From: Pachyseris speciosa
Lineage: Eukaryota > Cnidaria > Anthozoa > Scleractinia > Pachyseridae
DNA: 64,000 bases
Assembly: GCA_016490735.1 (NCBI GenBank)
Contig: JAEMWC010000119.1
Location: 177,001 to 241,000, forward strand
Direction: 5' to 3'
The translations under genes and the position numbers were made by a program. Shown here piece after piece: positions 1 to 13,900 of the stretch (position 1 is the stretch's first letter; each line of letters begins with the position of its first letter). Below the pieces are notes generated by a model that was not told the DNA's origin, searched no databases, and was given only the letters and a program-made list of their open reading frames with translations.

Positions 1-499
1 CGTAAGTTAAGTTTGATAAGGCGTTAGTGACATTAAATAATTGTTTATTACGTTAATCTTCAGGGAGCTAATTCTGACAGTTTATTGCAATCATTTTGAG
101 CTTGAAAATGAAAATTGGCTCATTACTGGGGAAAACAGAACTGTAAACGCTGCTCTGGTACTTTTTCTCGTTGTTCTGCAAATACCGCTTGCCACGTGTC
201 TCTACGATTTACGTTGCCAATCATCGAAAAGGCTGTCATTGAGTGCTAGACATTCAAAGTACTTTGGCTTCTAAAGGCGGTTTTGGCTAATTCCAACTTT
301 TTTACCATAGACTAGAATCCCATTTTAAAGTTAAACATCTTGTCATCTTACCGCAACAGTGTGCCAAAGCTAAGGACAAAATTTTTTAGCAAACAAGATG
401 GTGAGATCATCGCAAATTTTTGAGTTTGTTGCATTTCAGAGAGCATTTGCTTTGGCGATAAAGCCTCGATTGTACTTCCGTTCTTTTCCCCTTTTGCAG

Positions 500-3026
500 G
501 AGAAACGAAATGCTTTTGGCCAGCAAACCTACGATAGTTAGACAGGCGGCTGCTGCTGCAGGACCTGAAGATGAAAAAATCAAGAAGTTTGCTACTGCTA
601 TTGTTGAGTTCAGTAAGGTAAGGTACAAAGCAGTGTGTCACGCAATGTCAAGTCACATAACACTGCTAAGTCACGTAACATGTGAATGAGACATTTGTGT
701 TCAGTATGTTACGCAATGCTGTACGTTACGTTACTTGAAGAACGTCAAAATGGTTGTTACAATGGACCCTTTGCAGCTGGTCAGTCACGTGGTACAGAAA
801 CGCCATGCTGGAGAGCAAGCAACGCACTGGGACATGACAAACAAAGAGCTTACATCATTTAAAATGGTAATTTTCTTTGTCTGTCATGTCCCAGTGCGTC
901 GCTTGCTCTCCAGCATGGCGTTTTTGTACCACGTGACTGGCCAGCTGCAAAGGGCCCATTATTGTCGCGTTCCATGGGGGTATCAAAGGAGCAAACTATA
1001 AACAAGTCACGGGACACTTATGTGCCATGCAATACTGTCACTTGGTGCGATAATGCGTGAGAATCAGAAATCAGAGACGTTGCACCATCAGTATAGTTGA
1101 GGTCACGGAGGTAAAGAACAAACTAACACGTCATGCAACACTAACAAATAACGCAATACTGTCATGGGACTAAACCGCAAAAGCTCAATTCGTTTGTAAC
1201 CTTGTTTAAAGAGTTCAGTTAATGAGTCACGCGAAACAATCGAGTAACGCAATGTTACTAATTACTTTCCTTATTTCTCAAAAATTCATGTTGTGCACTA
1301 GTATTATTTTTTGGTATTCGACGCCAGTCAATCTTGTCTGTCACGTCTGTTACCAGCCTCTCACGAGAAGTCCACAGAAAATTCGTCGGGGAGATACTGG
1401 GAAGGAGGAGGACAAAGAAGATGCTGAAATTACTACACGAAACAAACAAGAGATGTATTTCAGGCCACCTCCGTCACAGAAGAAATCATTAGTACCTAGT
1501 ACCGTATCCAGGAAGGTAATGTAATGCATTAGAGACCAACTTTCGAAGGCGTATCCTTTTGAAGTTAAGTTCTCTTATGTAGTTTACACGAATTACTAGG
1601 GAGCTTTAGCAACGAGGACGACAACGGCAAGGAGAACGTCACAAAACAATAGGCTTAATGAGAAAAAACAATGACTCTGCACGTGCGTTTTACATTTTGG
1701 TACATTTCTTTCCCGTCCTCTGCAAATCAACAACGTGAAATACCAAATTTTAGGTTTTCTCGAGAGCGGGAACGTGTGACTGTAAAGTCTTTTTTCTTAC
1801 TTTAACGGCGTTCATAACAATTTAGTCCCCGAATAATTCGCCAGCATTTTCCAAGTTAAACAAATTGGAATGATCGCGAAAGCGTTACAAAAACGAGAAG
1901 TTAGATTTGAAATGACGTTTTCGTTGCCGTCACCGTCGTCGTTGCTAAAGCTCCCTACTATGTAGTTTACACGCATATGGAATTACTTTCACCCGTCTAC
2001 AAGTCGAGCTTTGAGCGGAGTTGTTCAAAGCACAATGAGCGCTAAATTTGCTTAACAACCGTGACAGCGTGTGGACTTGGTTCTCTTTTCACCCGGGATC
2101 ACTGCCCTCTAGCCCCAAACAAGTTCTCTCAGACGAGAGAAGAGATACAAAGAACTCGACAAAGTATATGTATTTCCTCAACCCAAAGCCTATCTGATAT
2201 GCGCTCTTTTTTAATTTTCGAGGTCGATTAAATTTTCGCTTGAAAATCTGAAAATTTGTTGTCCTAGGCAGTAAACGTAGAGTAAGTTAAATCCTGTCTA
2301 ACCTCATGCGCAGTTTTTTTTTTTCAGTCTTTTTTTTCAGTCTTAGTGAAGGGTTAGTGATTATGGCACCATTGGGCGGGGGGTTGGCGATGAGTGTAGG
2401 CTTATTGAAGAGAACACCGTTCTCTCAATCTAATTTCCATTGTATGTTTTTACTGGCAGGCTCGCAGATTCAAAGGACGAACAGCTGAGGAAATTGATAT
2501 ATACAATGTGAGTATGAAAAGGCGGCGTCTAGGTTTGTACATATCCTTGGCTTTTGAACGACCAACAAACCAGCACACGGGCGTAGCATTCTCTTGACAG
2601 GTTTGAATTAAAAATGGTCAATCAAGCCGACCCTAACACTTCGGAGGCAGGGTGGCCGAGTGGTTACAGCGCTGCAGAGGCCCGGGTTCAAGTCCCGCTG
2701 TACCTCGGTCACACTTGTAAATGTACAACTGGTCTGCCTCCTGCCATTTGGGAGTCTTAACCTGTTATGTTTATTTGAATTATTTGTTTCATGTATTTGC
2801 TAGGCCCCACAAGCCTTTGTGTGCTATAAATACTGCCGAGGGTAAATGACGGTCATTTATTTTATTTATTTTTTTATTCTGTCTTCATTTCTGTTAGGCG
2901 GTTGAACGGCTCCAAAGTGTTCTACCTGAGTACTGGCGATCCTCACATAGAAGAAAGAAACTGCGAGCCGTCAGTTGTGAGGAGTTGCCTTGGAGAGCTC
3001 AGGCAATAATATTAATAATAATAATG

Positions 3027-3074
<48 letters not shown>

Positions 3075-6000
3075 GCAAAGTATTTGTCAGCGCATTTAAA
3101 ATTCTCAATGCGCTTACAGCTGGAAGCTAAAATCTCAATTATATATATAATCTTATGTAACGAAAAAAATAAGTAAGTAAAATCGTATAACTATCTAAGT
3201 GTTAAAATAATCACAAAAAAGAGATGTTTTAAGTTTCCTCTTAAAAATAGTTACGGTCTCAGACTGTTTTAAAGATTTAGGCAGACATCGTCTGTTATGA
3301 AGTCCAATCACGTTCTCACTGTATGTCTCATTCACGTTTCATCTTGTTTTCTAGATGGGAATACTGTTAGCTGGTGCAAACTTCGACTTATTTCTGGACA
3401 AAATTGACAGCCTGCATCGCCTAGCGGACTCTAGGGACACAGAAAACCCGTTACACAGGTTTGGAAAATCTAAAAACGAGATTTGCTTCATTTGAATGAA
3501 AGTTTGCAACAGTCTGTTCAAAGCGTCCCTTTCCCTCCGCTATCAAAGCAGTGTTGTTAAAAAAACATTACAACAAAAAATGAAGATTCATGAGTTTTTT
3601 TTCGTCAAGCAACAGTGTTTTGTCTGTCGTTGTAGTCTGTGTCGTTATTGATGAGAAATCGATTTTTAGTACGGAGGACCGTAGAGAGAACATTTACTAG
3701 AATGAACAATGAGTTTCGAAACGCATGTAACGCGTAATCACTCGACTTCATCGCCTTATGAAGAACAGCAGTAAGCAGTCGAAACGTCGCGAGCTTATAA
3801 CTCAAGTGGCTACATCGTGGCACAAAGTTATGTTTTAATTTAGGTCAGATAGCGAAAATCTATTCACAGTCCTGGAAATCGTTGACACCAACTTTTGTCT
3901 TACGCTCAGTGAGCAGTCGGGTAATCTTTGTACATTTTCTTCCCTTTCTTTCAGACCATCCTTCATGGATCCTGATTGGTTCGGCTATGCTACATCCGGG
4001 ACCTTGATAGTCTCGTGGGCTGGTGCGTCTGGACGAGCCTCACCGGAGCCCCCTATGGGATTCAGTGGCTCTGCTCTGGAGACACCATATTTACCGAACG
4101 CGCCTACAGGGTCACGTGGACGTCAACGATCCATCCATGGTGGATCTCAGGGGGAGGGGGTCAGGTAAGTGTCAACACGTGTTGCTCCCTTCACCCCTCC
4201 CTAAATAACATAAGGGAAAAGGGAATTTTGAGTTAGGAGCTTTACTGAATAAGGTCGTTATGAACTGAAGTACTGTGTGCAGTGTTTCGTGCCGCATCGG
4301 AAAGAAGCCCTTATCTTGAAAGTATGATAAGTGAAGCTAAGTTGAAAGCACGCGGCTGTTTTTGTTTGAATTTATGCCGTGGGTCCCTTACACAAAGGTT
4401 TGTAATAGCATCCGATTAGAAGATCATATGAACGTACAATTACTCACTTACTGACTGGTGACTGAATGACTGACTCACTGACTGACTGTCTGTTTAACTG
4501 GCTGACTGGCTAAATGACCGACTGCTCGGCTGACTTACTGGTTGACTGACTGACTTGCTGTCGTGCAGACTTTCTAGCTGACTGACTAGCTGACTGGGTG
4601 ACTGTCTGTCTGTCTGTCTGACTGACTGACTGACTGGCTGGCTGGCTGACTGGCTAGCTGACTGGCTGACAGGCTAGCTGACTGACTGACTGACTGGCTG
4701 TCTGGATGACTGGCTGGCTGACTGGCTAGCTGACTAACTGCCTGTATGGCTGACTGGCTAGCTGACTGGCTACCTGATTGACTGGCTGTTTTGTTGACTG
4801 GCTAGCTGACTGACTGGGCTGTCTGGTGGACTGTCTGGCTGACTTGCTGACTGGCTAACTGACTGACTGACTGCCTGTCTGGCTGACTCAGGCTAGCTGA
4901 CTGACTGTCTAGCTGTCTGTTTGTATGCCTGACTGACTGACTGACCGACTGGCTGGTTGACTCGCTGACTGACTGATGGACTGACTGTCTGGTTTCCTGA
5001 CTGGCTGAGCGACCAGTAACTGACTGACTGGCTGGCTGGCTGACTAACTGACTGGCTGGCTGGCTGACTGATTCACTAACTGGCTAGCTGACTCTCTGAC
5101 TGACTGACCATCTGTCTATCTGTTTGTCTGACTGTCTGAATGCCTGGCTGTCTCAGCTGAGCCTTTCATCTGTATATAGAGTGTTTTCACATGACGTCAT
5201 GGCGGCCGTGTTGGTGTCCCAAAACAAAGAAACGGCGGCCATGTTGGTGTCCCAAACTAAATTTCTGGGAATTGCACTCTATTTGTATGCAAATACTTCC
5301 TTTTGTTTCAGTAAACGCGCTGTTTTTTCAATTGAACAGGTCTGTCAGCAGGGTAACAGGAATCACTGCTAGTGAAAAAGAGGGCTCCACTACTAACAAG
5401 TCACCAATGTTCTTCCTTCTGTCTGCCCTGGAAAATTTATCACGAGGCATAGTACGTATTTACAGATATTTATTTTATCCCCTCTTTTTGGATGAGACCC
5501 TAAAGTGCGACCATTCAAATGAAAGCCATTCAACAGTGCTTCGAGTAGTACTGTTTGTTTCATGTATGTTATACAAAGTAGTTTTAACTTGGGTGAAGTC
5601 GTAAAATGAATGCTGTAGATGTATCCTCAGCATGGTCTTGACGTTTTTTCTGGGAACGAAATCCTTCAGTATAATCACGCAAGTTAAACCCAGTGAGGTT
5701 CACTTTTCTATACTGTGATCTGTTATGTCGTAAAAAGACGTTCTCACTCTTGATCATTTAATTGAAACATTTTAAGCATTTCTTTCCTGCGGTGACGCAA
5801 AGTAAAATTTAAAGTTTTTTCCCCCAAGGTTCTGGCCTATCGTGGTAAGTTCTGGACCATGCTCCAAAACGCCTGCAGGACCCTGTGGAACATGACCCAG
5901 ACTGTGCTGATGCGTGTAGTGGCGGGAACGCTCCATCTGGCTGATGACCCTCTTGCTGAGGGCGGTACTGATATTGATGTCCTGAGGAAGGCCCTGTGGC

Positions 6001-6759
6001 AAAAGTTCTATTTTGCAGCTGACAGGCTGTTGGACATGATGCTGCAAATACAGGAACAAGTCAAAGCTGAAACAGAACAATATAAAAAGGTGAGAGAAAC
6101 GTCTTAGAAACAAGTCATGAATCTTACTTGACAGTGGTTTCTAAATGATTGTTGAAAGTTATCTTTGGTTGCTTCAGTCTCATTTTGCAAAGTTCTGTCG
6201 GGGTTGCATTTCTTCTCACTATAATTTCCCTTCTAAGCCTGCATTTGCTTGCCTTTTTTATTTTGGTGCTGTTAAAAGTACAAAATGTATTAAGTCCCAA
6301 ACAATTCTGCTTCATTAGTTACCCCATCCACATGTTTTGGCGTCCATGTAAAAGATTGTGGGCATTGATGTCAGCGTAAAATGTCAGTAATTACGGAGAA
6401 TGTAGGTGTTTTGTTGTTGTATCTCGTTCTGACAATTCTTTGCTGCTAAAACGTGTACAAAAAACCGATTATTCCTGGATTGCGTTACTTGACACTTTGG
6501 TGGTGCTACATTTTTCTATTTAGCGTGACAAACTGAAGAAGGGAGACCTAATCATTAATGAGCAGCAAGGCATCATGGGAGGAGTGGAAGACGAGAGGGG
6601 TGGGGCGAGTCTGCTGTTTGAAATACCGCTGGACAACTCAAGTGCGGCAGACACTCGCTGGCTCAAGAGATTCATTTTGTACACAGTTGAAATGCTGTTT
6701 TATGAACGTAAATGGGAGAGGACTGTCAGTATAATCCTGAGATTTAATGCTCTCACCAG
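500..6759 (+). CDS. CFAP54: CFAP54-like gene, exons 1-9 of this window
   Basis: Exons: 500-617, 1357-1515, 2460-2507, 2898-3002, 3355-3458, 3955-4164, 5340-5451, 5829-6089 and 6524-6759. The first encodes an Ala-rich helical piece (IVRQAAAAAGPEDEKIKKF). The second is a polar linker rich in Lys, Glu and Pro. Exon 5 carries GILLAGANFDLFLDKIDSLH. Exon 6 is Gly/Ser/Pro-rich and probably disordered; its frame was chosen because only that frame fits the splice phases on both sides, although a second frame also looks protein-like. Exons 8-9 return to helical sequence (RGKFWTMLQNACRTLWN; WLKRFILYTVEMLFYERKW). Exon 4 ends in CAG followed by GCAATA, so its intron would be of the GC-AG class. Confidence 0.75.
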
Positions 6760-7896
6760 GTAAGGGTAGTAGTCACGATAATATTTTATATAAGTAAGAC
6801 CTTTATGGGTGTTTAAAACGGCTCGCCTGCGGCTCGCCGTTTTAAAGCCCATAAAGGTCTTACGCGAATATTTTATCTTGTGAAATGAAACAATAGATTG
6901 TGTTTGTCATGTTAATCAGTGGAGATCTGCATCAAAGTTAATGCATATTAATTAGCTGAGCAGGACTCTTTTATGAAATTTAATGCAGTGGTTGATTTGT
7001 ATTGGGGTTTAGAGAGGTATACATGTGACTCATACTACCCGTAGATTGCAGTTCGTAACTCTTATGAATTATTAGTGAATTTTACAATAGCATCCAAGGA
7101 CAGATCAAGGATTTTATTCAGGGATAGGGAGGGGTGGGTGGGGGAAGACTAGTTATGAGGTTGTGGGTCCGTCATTTCCGAAGGTTTCAAGGGCGTCTTA
7201 CTCTGGAAATTTATGACAATGACGATCGTAAATAACGCATTTCCTGCATTTTGACCATGTCGAAGGTTGAATCTCCTTTCCCCCATTCAGTCCCTTTTTG
7301 GTGCCAATATCAACTTTGCTGTCCGTTTTTAGGAGTCGTTATGCAGAGACCCTCTTGCCCTTACTTATCGTTGCCCAGCGGAAACTCCACGAGCAAGTAG
7401 AGGCACATGGGGGACCATCCAGGAGCCAGCCCCTTATCACTGTTTCCAAGGAAACAGGAATTGCTGAAGAGTTCTTCATCAGGCCTGCTGAATATATGTC
7501 AATTGAGCCTGCGGTGCATATTGATCCTCAAGGCCATAATGTGTACAGCGGTAGCGAAGACGCGCTTAGGCTCGTCTCAGTCCCCATAAACATCAATGAC
7601 AGTCTACAGTCTCTGCACCAGGCCCTTGAGTTGAAGCATCATACCGCGCGGTCATTGGAACACAGTCGACAGCTGTTGTTGTGTTATCTTGCTGGTCAAC
7701 AAGAAGGTGAGGGAGCCGAGAACCATTCTTGATATTGTGTACGGATCATTTAAACCTTTGATATTCAGAAGTCAGGAAAATTTGGCGAGGTGTCTTGCAT
7801 GTGTTAACTGAAGGTTTTTGAAAAGTTTGACTTTAAGATTGGAATATAATAATGTGCATTTGCAGTTGCGCACAATAAGTAAGAACTTGTAATGAC

Positions 7897-7941
<45 letters not shown>

Positions 7942-10900
7942 GGTGGTGGTGGTGACGATGATGATGGTGATGGTGATGACGATGATAGATGTAGGTTTCT
8001 ATCAATTGATACTTTTGTCAATTATAGTAGGTGTAAAGGGAATGGTCGTTTTCAAACTTCCTTATTTCCCAAACAGGAGGAGGTTCCAGCGCTCGTTTGC
8101 ACCGCGGGTTATCCCGTGTCGGGTTCCTACCAAGCCAAGTTAAGCCTCCAACGGACGTACCAGTAGACTTAACAAAAGAATCCTTTGATGCTGTAGAGGA
8201 CGTACAAACGTTCACCCTTCAGCCATCCCAGCTGGCCGTGGTTGTTGCTTCTTATGACAAAACTATTGGTAAGAAGAAATGAATTTTGTAATTGGAAAGT
8301 GAGCACTTTGAATTTTCAAAAATAACTATTAATCACACTATTAGTCAAAGTGAAGCATCCTACTTGTGCTAAACGCGGGAAAATCTGAAACTCTTGCCAA
8401 GTGCAGGAAATTATTCAGCCGTTGCCAAACGCGGTAAAACATGTAACCCGTGCCCAGAGCGGGGAAACCTGAAACTGGAGCCTAAAGCGGGAAACCTTGT
8501 AACTAGTGCCAAGCGCGTCAAAGATGTAGCCGTTGTCAAACGTGGGAAAGCCGGTGCCAAGCACGAGAAAACATGTAAATGTGGTACCTAACATGTAACG
8601 GTGCTAAGCGCGGGAAAAAGCACGATCAGCTTAATTTTTTTCCGATGCACGCTTTTCCCATCAGTTTCAGAGGTCATGTTAGCAAAACCTTAACCAACCT
8701 CTTGATGTTTATTTAAATATTTTCTTTCTTCACAGAAATGTTGCAGTTTCGCAAGCAGAAAAGTCTTGCTGCACAGGCCATGCACGAACTAGGAAACATC
8801 ATGTTCCATAGTGGAAACATAAGGTTTGTACAACCGTTCTTGAACGTTTTCAGCTTTTCGAGTACAGCTCCCTTGTCATGGCAAATCATCTTTTTATAAT
8901 TATAGACATTCTTTAATAGATAACAACTGTTAACGTCTCAAGTGCTTAACGGTCTTTTAGAGCAAAAGAGAGTCATTGATAGCGCGTAAGAGACCGGCTG
9001 AAAACACCCAAGAGTCATTGGGAATTGCCAACTAAAAGGGAGAGTTGCTGATATTATGGGGCTACACTTTTGGAAACTGTCGTACTTGTTGGAGTCCCAA
9101 GGCTGTGCTCTAAGAAAAACTTTTTGGGAGCCCAAAACTCTCAAACCTTTGAAATCCAGGGTGCCCAGCACAGTAATTTTGTGCAAAAACTAAGATTGTC
9201 TTGTCGCCCCAAAGCAAAAGTAAGTCGCCAGAGGCCACAGGGCACAGCTAGAGCATAGCTCTGAGTCCGTCACTGTTTTTCTCCAGAGTCGGCTGTTGAC
9301 CTCTTGTTTGACACAATTTTATCTTTTACAGTAACTGTCAAAATTCGTGCGCACTGATTGGCTAATTTTTATCATCAATAAGTGTACAGACAGACAAAAT
9401 TTTAATTTATGCGAAATTTGTAGCAAGATGGAGTAGAACGACGCGCAGGACTTAATTGTTTTCAACTTAAGTTTTAATTTGTACAATGTACTTGCCCTGA
9501 TTGGGAAAAAGAGCTAGAATTATCATATGTAAGTTTGCTGTGGAAACACTCGCGTGCGGCTTTTGGTCTACAGCCACTTTGACGATGTGTCATTTGTTTA
9601 ATGATGTCACTAAACAATCTAAAACGCCTTCTTTAACTCAACCCAGGGCTGCATACAAATGGTGGGCAGAGTCCCTGGACACCATCATCAACACAGCTGA
9701 CTCACTCAAGACGTGGCGTGATCTGACGTCATCACCTGAGCCGTCAATCAAACCCGCTGCTGTGTTGCTTCAGAGATGTGGACTGTGGGGATGTTTGCTT
9801 GGTGGCGTGTTAGCGGCCGATATTGCTCAGTAAGTGTACTAAAAAGGCATCCACTGGTGCAACACCTTGACAATACTTGATTCCGTTTTGCAGCTGTTTC
9901 GTTATCAGTCGGTAATGGTAGTTTGTTGTTTTTCGTTTGTTAATTAACCAACTTCTTATTTTCTGTGAAGATATATCCACACATCTAACCTTGGTCTTCG
10001 CTTGGAGTGCTGCCTACTTTCTGCTGCTTTTTTCAAGGTGAGAGTTGTTGCTTTTTCGTGTTATTTTTTTTTTCCTTTTAGTAGATTTTCTGAGAGATCA
10101 TCACTTGGGGAGTGGATTTGGGGCTGCGAATTTTCACAAGCAGAATGCGGATGTCAAATTCTTTAAGTACGATTAAAAGACATTTTTCTGAAGGCTTGAG
10201 CGTGTTATAAACACAGTTGTGGGTGTTATTTATGTCTCCAGCCTTTCTTAAGGTCAATGTTATTGAGGTTAGTCATGGTCCGGTATTTCCCCAACATTTT
10301 TACTAACAGTTAATCACCGTATATGTTTTATTTATCTTACAGGCGTTGTTCTGTTCTTCCCTACCCCACCCTACTGCGGACAAGGACTACGCGCTGTACG
10401 AGGTGGGGACTGGGTGCGAGGTAGCGGAGTTGATTCCTGGGATTGATCTCCTCTCCGAGGCCTTCAGAAGCAACGGACGGTCTGTTGTGGCCGCGTTAAG
10501 GTGGATCACTGAGGAACTGGCTCGAGCACGATACCTAATCACGGTAATCACAGTGCCGCTTCATATAAACGCTATATGCGGCCAAAAATGGCTGCCGAGC
10601 TAAACTTCTTAATGCACATATTTTGCAAGGCGTCTTATCAGGTCTTTTCTATCGGAAGAATCATTTACCTAATGCCATCATCGTCATCGACATCATCATC
10701 ATCATCACCATCATCGTCGTCATCATCATCATAATCATCATCATCATCATCATCATCGTCGTCGTCATCATCATCATAATCATCATCATCGTCATCATCA
10801 TCGCCATCAGCGTCGTCGTCGTCATCATCATCATAATCATCATCATCGTCGTCGTCGTCATCATCATCATCATCATAATCATCATCATCGTCATCATCAT

Positions 10901-13900
10901 CATCGCCATCATCGTCGTCGTCGTCATCATCATAATCATCATCATCGTCATCATCATCATCATCGCCATCAGCGTCGTCGTCGTCATCATCATCATAATC
11001 ATCATCGTCGTCGTCGTCATCATCATCATCATCATCATCGTCATCATCATCATCGCCATCATCGTCGTCGTCGTCATCATCATCATCATCATAATCATCA
11101 TCGTCGTCGTCGTCATCATCATCATCATTATCATTTGCTTGACTCTAATTTCCTTCTGGTTTTGGTGTGTTCCTGCTAGGTTCTGCCGCTCATTACTCTG
11201 TGTCTTTACTTCACTACACACGTGTCACGTGATTTACAAAGATCAGTGGAGATAAGAATTCTCAAGGTAAGAAATTACTTTCTCCTCCTCCCCTCTTCCA
11301 GTGTCAGGGCCTGGTGATGTATTTCGATGATCTCTCTAATTCTTCTCTTAAGATTGTCATCTTCCATTGCAATGATCATGGAGAATAAAATAACAATGGT
11401 ATGCGCCTGAGGTGATCACCTACTGCACCCACATTTTATTATTATTGTACCTACCATAAGGAATAATAACCAATTTTTGAAAAAAATGAATGAAGACACA
11501 TGCTCTTACGTGTCCAGCGGATTTTCCTGTCCCTCTGTGATAGAGAAAATTTATATTTATTTACTATTTTGCAGGTTCGGGTTCTTACTGATCTGGGAAT
11601 GTTCTCAGAAGCGGTAACGGTATTGATGGGTTTACTGCTTGGAGAGAAACTTCCTAAAATATCTGATGTTGGATTTAGAACGCTGGACAACAAAGCGGTA
11701 ACAATCTCTTGATGTTCCATTGTTTTAATATTCTGCCAAGACACTTCAGAACATTTGTAGAAAGGCGAATTGCTTACTGTTTAAGTTCCCAAGAAACACA
11801 GGAAAATTCATTGTCAGAGTCTTTGAGGTTTAATGCCAAAGTTTGATTACATTCAATGCCGAAGTGTTCAGAGGGTTAGACTGTGAAAATAAGACCTTAC
11901 CCCCACCCCCCTCAAAAATATCCTGCGGTCCGGCTAAACCATTCAATTGATTTCGCTACTAGAATATTGAAATTTAGTTTATACCAGACAAGTGAATAGT
12001 GCTTTTCGCACGCTCTGATTGGTAAACTCGGAGGTGATTAACAAGTACTATTCACCTCCACTTCGGTGAATAATTGTTAAATATGCGTCATTATGACATG
12101 CCATGTTTTACATCGCCGTTCATATTCGACCAAATCTCGCTGTTACATGTCTCTCTTATCTTTCGCCTTATGGCTTATATTTAATTTGCAGACCCCTCCG
12201 CCAGTGTTTAATAACAAGGAAACCCTCTTACATCCGGGAAATGTAGCGGTAAGTGACCGCAAAATGACAATTCAGAATCCACCGTGACCTTACCGTTGTT
12301 GGCTTAGTTACATGTGTAATTTCACCAATTTTCCATTGAATTCAATTATCGTGTCTTTCGTTACCAGAAATGATTACTTTGCTGATAGATCGGTATCATA
12401 GATAATGATGTGTCGCTGACAAATTTATGGTGATAACTTGTTAAGCTTAAGGCCCGTTTAAACGGCTTCAAGATTTGCTTCAACATGCGTTCAAAACCAA
12501 ATGCCGGGTGCGTTTGAACAGGTCGTCCAACATTGTTGAAAGCGTAAAAAATGTTGAAAGCTTGTTGAAAGCGCTTTGAATCAAATTTAAATCGGTTTAA
12601 ACTTTCATTCAACATCGATTCAACTTTTCCTTTGTTCTCGAAAATGTTGAATGGTGTTGAAGCCGTTTGAACACTCCGTTTGAAACGATTGTAGAGCACA
12701 CGCATGCTCACATCAGGCCGCAGAATCTGGATGGGAGAGTCTGATTTCTAGTTCTCAGTTCCTCCCAATCGAATTTCTCAAAGTGTTGGTTCCTTTGTTG
12801 GCGCAATGTTGGAACCGTTTGAACGGCCTCCGCACAACTTTGTTTTTGCTTCCAACATATGCATTTGCCCAACACTGGTCAAATGTTGAAACCGTTTAAA
12901 CGGGCCTTCCGGCTCAGGAGAGGGCTTCATTGAGTATTGCGTCCGCAACTGAAGACACTATGATGTTCCCATTCCTCATTTTCAATTTGACTTACGAGTG
13001 CGTGATTATTAGGATATTTGTGTTTATTTGCACATTTGTCAGAGCTGTATATGAAGAAAGATCGGCCCATATTTTAAAAGGCGTTATAGCAATCGAAAAA
13101 TAACCTCGTTACCAGACTTGTTGGTCCAGACTATCCTCAAGTGATCGACAGCAACCCTCGCTGGACAATTTTAGACGGAATATTAGAAAGAAAGACTTGA
13201 CTTCTCTTATTGAGGGCACGTGCAGCAACTTTACTTTATGAATCATTTAACCACGTTTGCAATGGAATTTTAATCATAAATTTTTGTAAACTTTTAATTA
13301 AATATCAGATTTTCTTTGAACTAAGCACTATTAAATTTGTGAATAGTTCAGATTTTAGATTTTTATGAACCTTCCTTGCCTTTACAAAGGATTGTAAATT
13401 TTAAAATAATCTTTTATTAATCGTAGTATTCCTATCTTAATTTTTTATTTTGTTTTTGGAATATGTTTTTTAGTGTCCATGATTAGCTTCTATTTAGCTA
13501 AATACTCTGACACTTAAATATTTAAAGTTCGTTCATTCATTCATTCATTCATATATTCATTTTTTCATTCTCTTCCTTCCTTGTGAAAGAAAGGCGGCTA
13601 AAGTCCTGAGAACGAGGTTAATCGAAACAAATTACTGAATCCATGTCGTAACTTTCGGATATTTCTGTATTCCAGTTACTCTTCAAATACCATTTTTGCC
13701 CTCTATACCTGCGTAGGTGTTGAATTACCTGACTGAGCGTCGGTTGCAGCCATCACTGTCAGTTCTGTATGGACCTCACTTGACGGGACAGCTGACTATA
13801 GCGCATGCACACCTCATGATTGCCATTGCGTCTACAATATACGCCATACCGGCCGACTGCCACCAAGAGTATGTTTTGAAAAAAAGTTCTGATTTAGGAA

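Noticed and set aside
3976..4236. Alternative reading frames of exon 6 that look more protein-like (for example WDSVALLWRHHIYRTRLQ)
   Set aside because: Only the Gly/Pro-rich frame matches the splice phase on both sides; kept as a caution because another single-base error here would change the choice.
10623..11255. Long Ile/Val/Met-rich open frames over the ATC arrays
   Set aside because: Pure microsatellite translation. Only the short piece 11180-11266 is an exon, and in its own phase.
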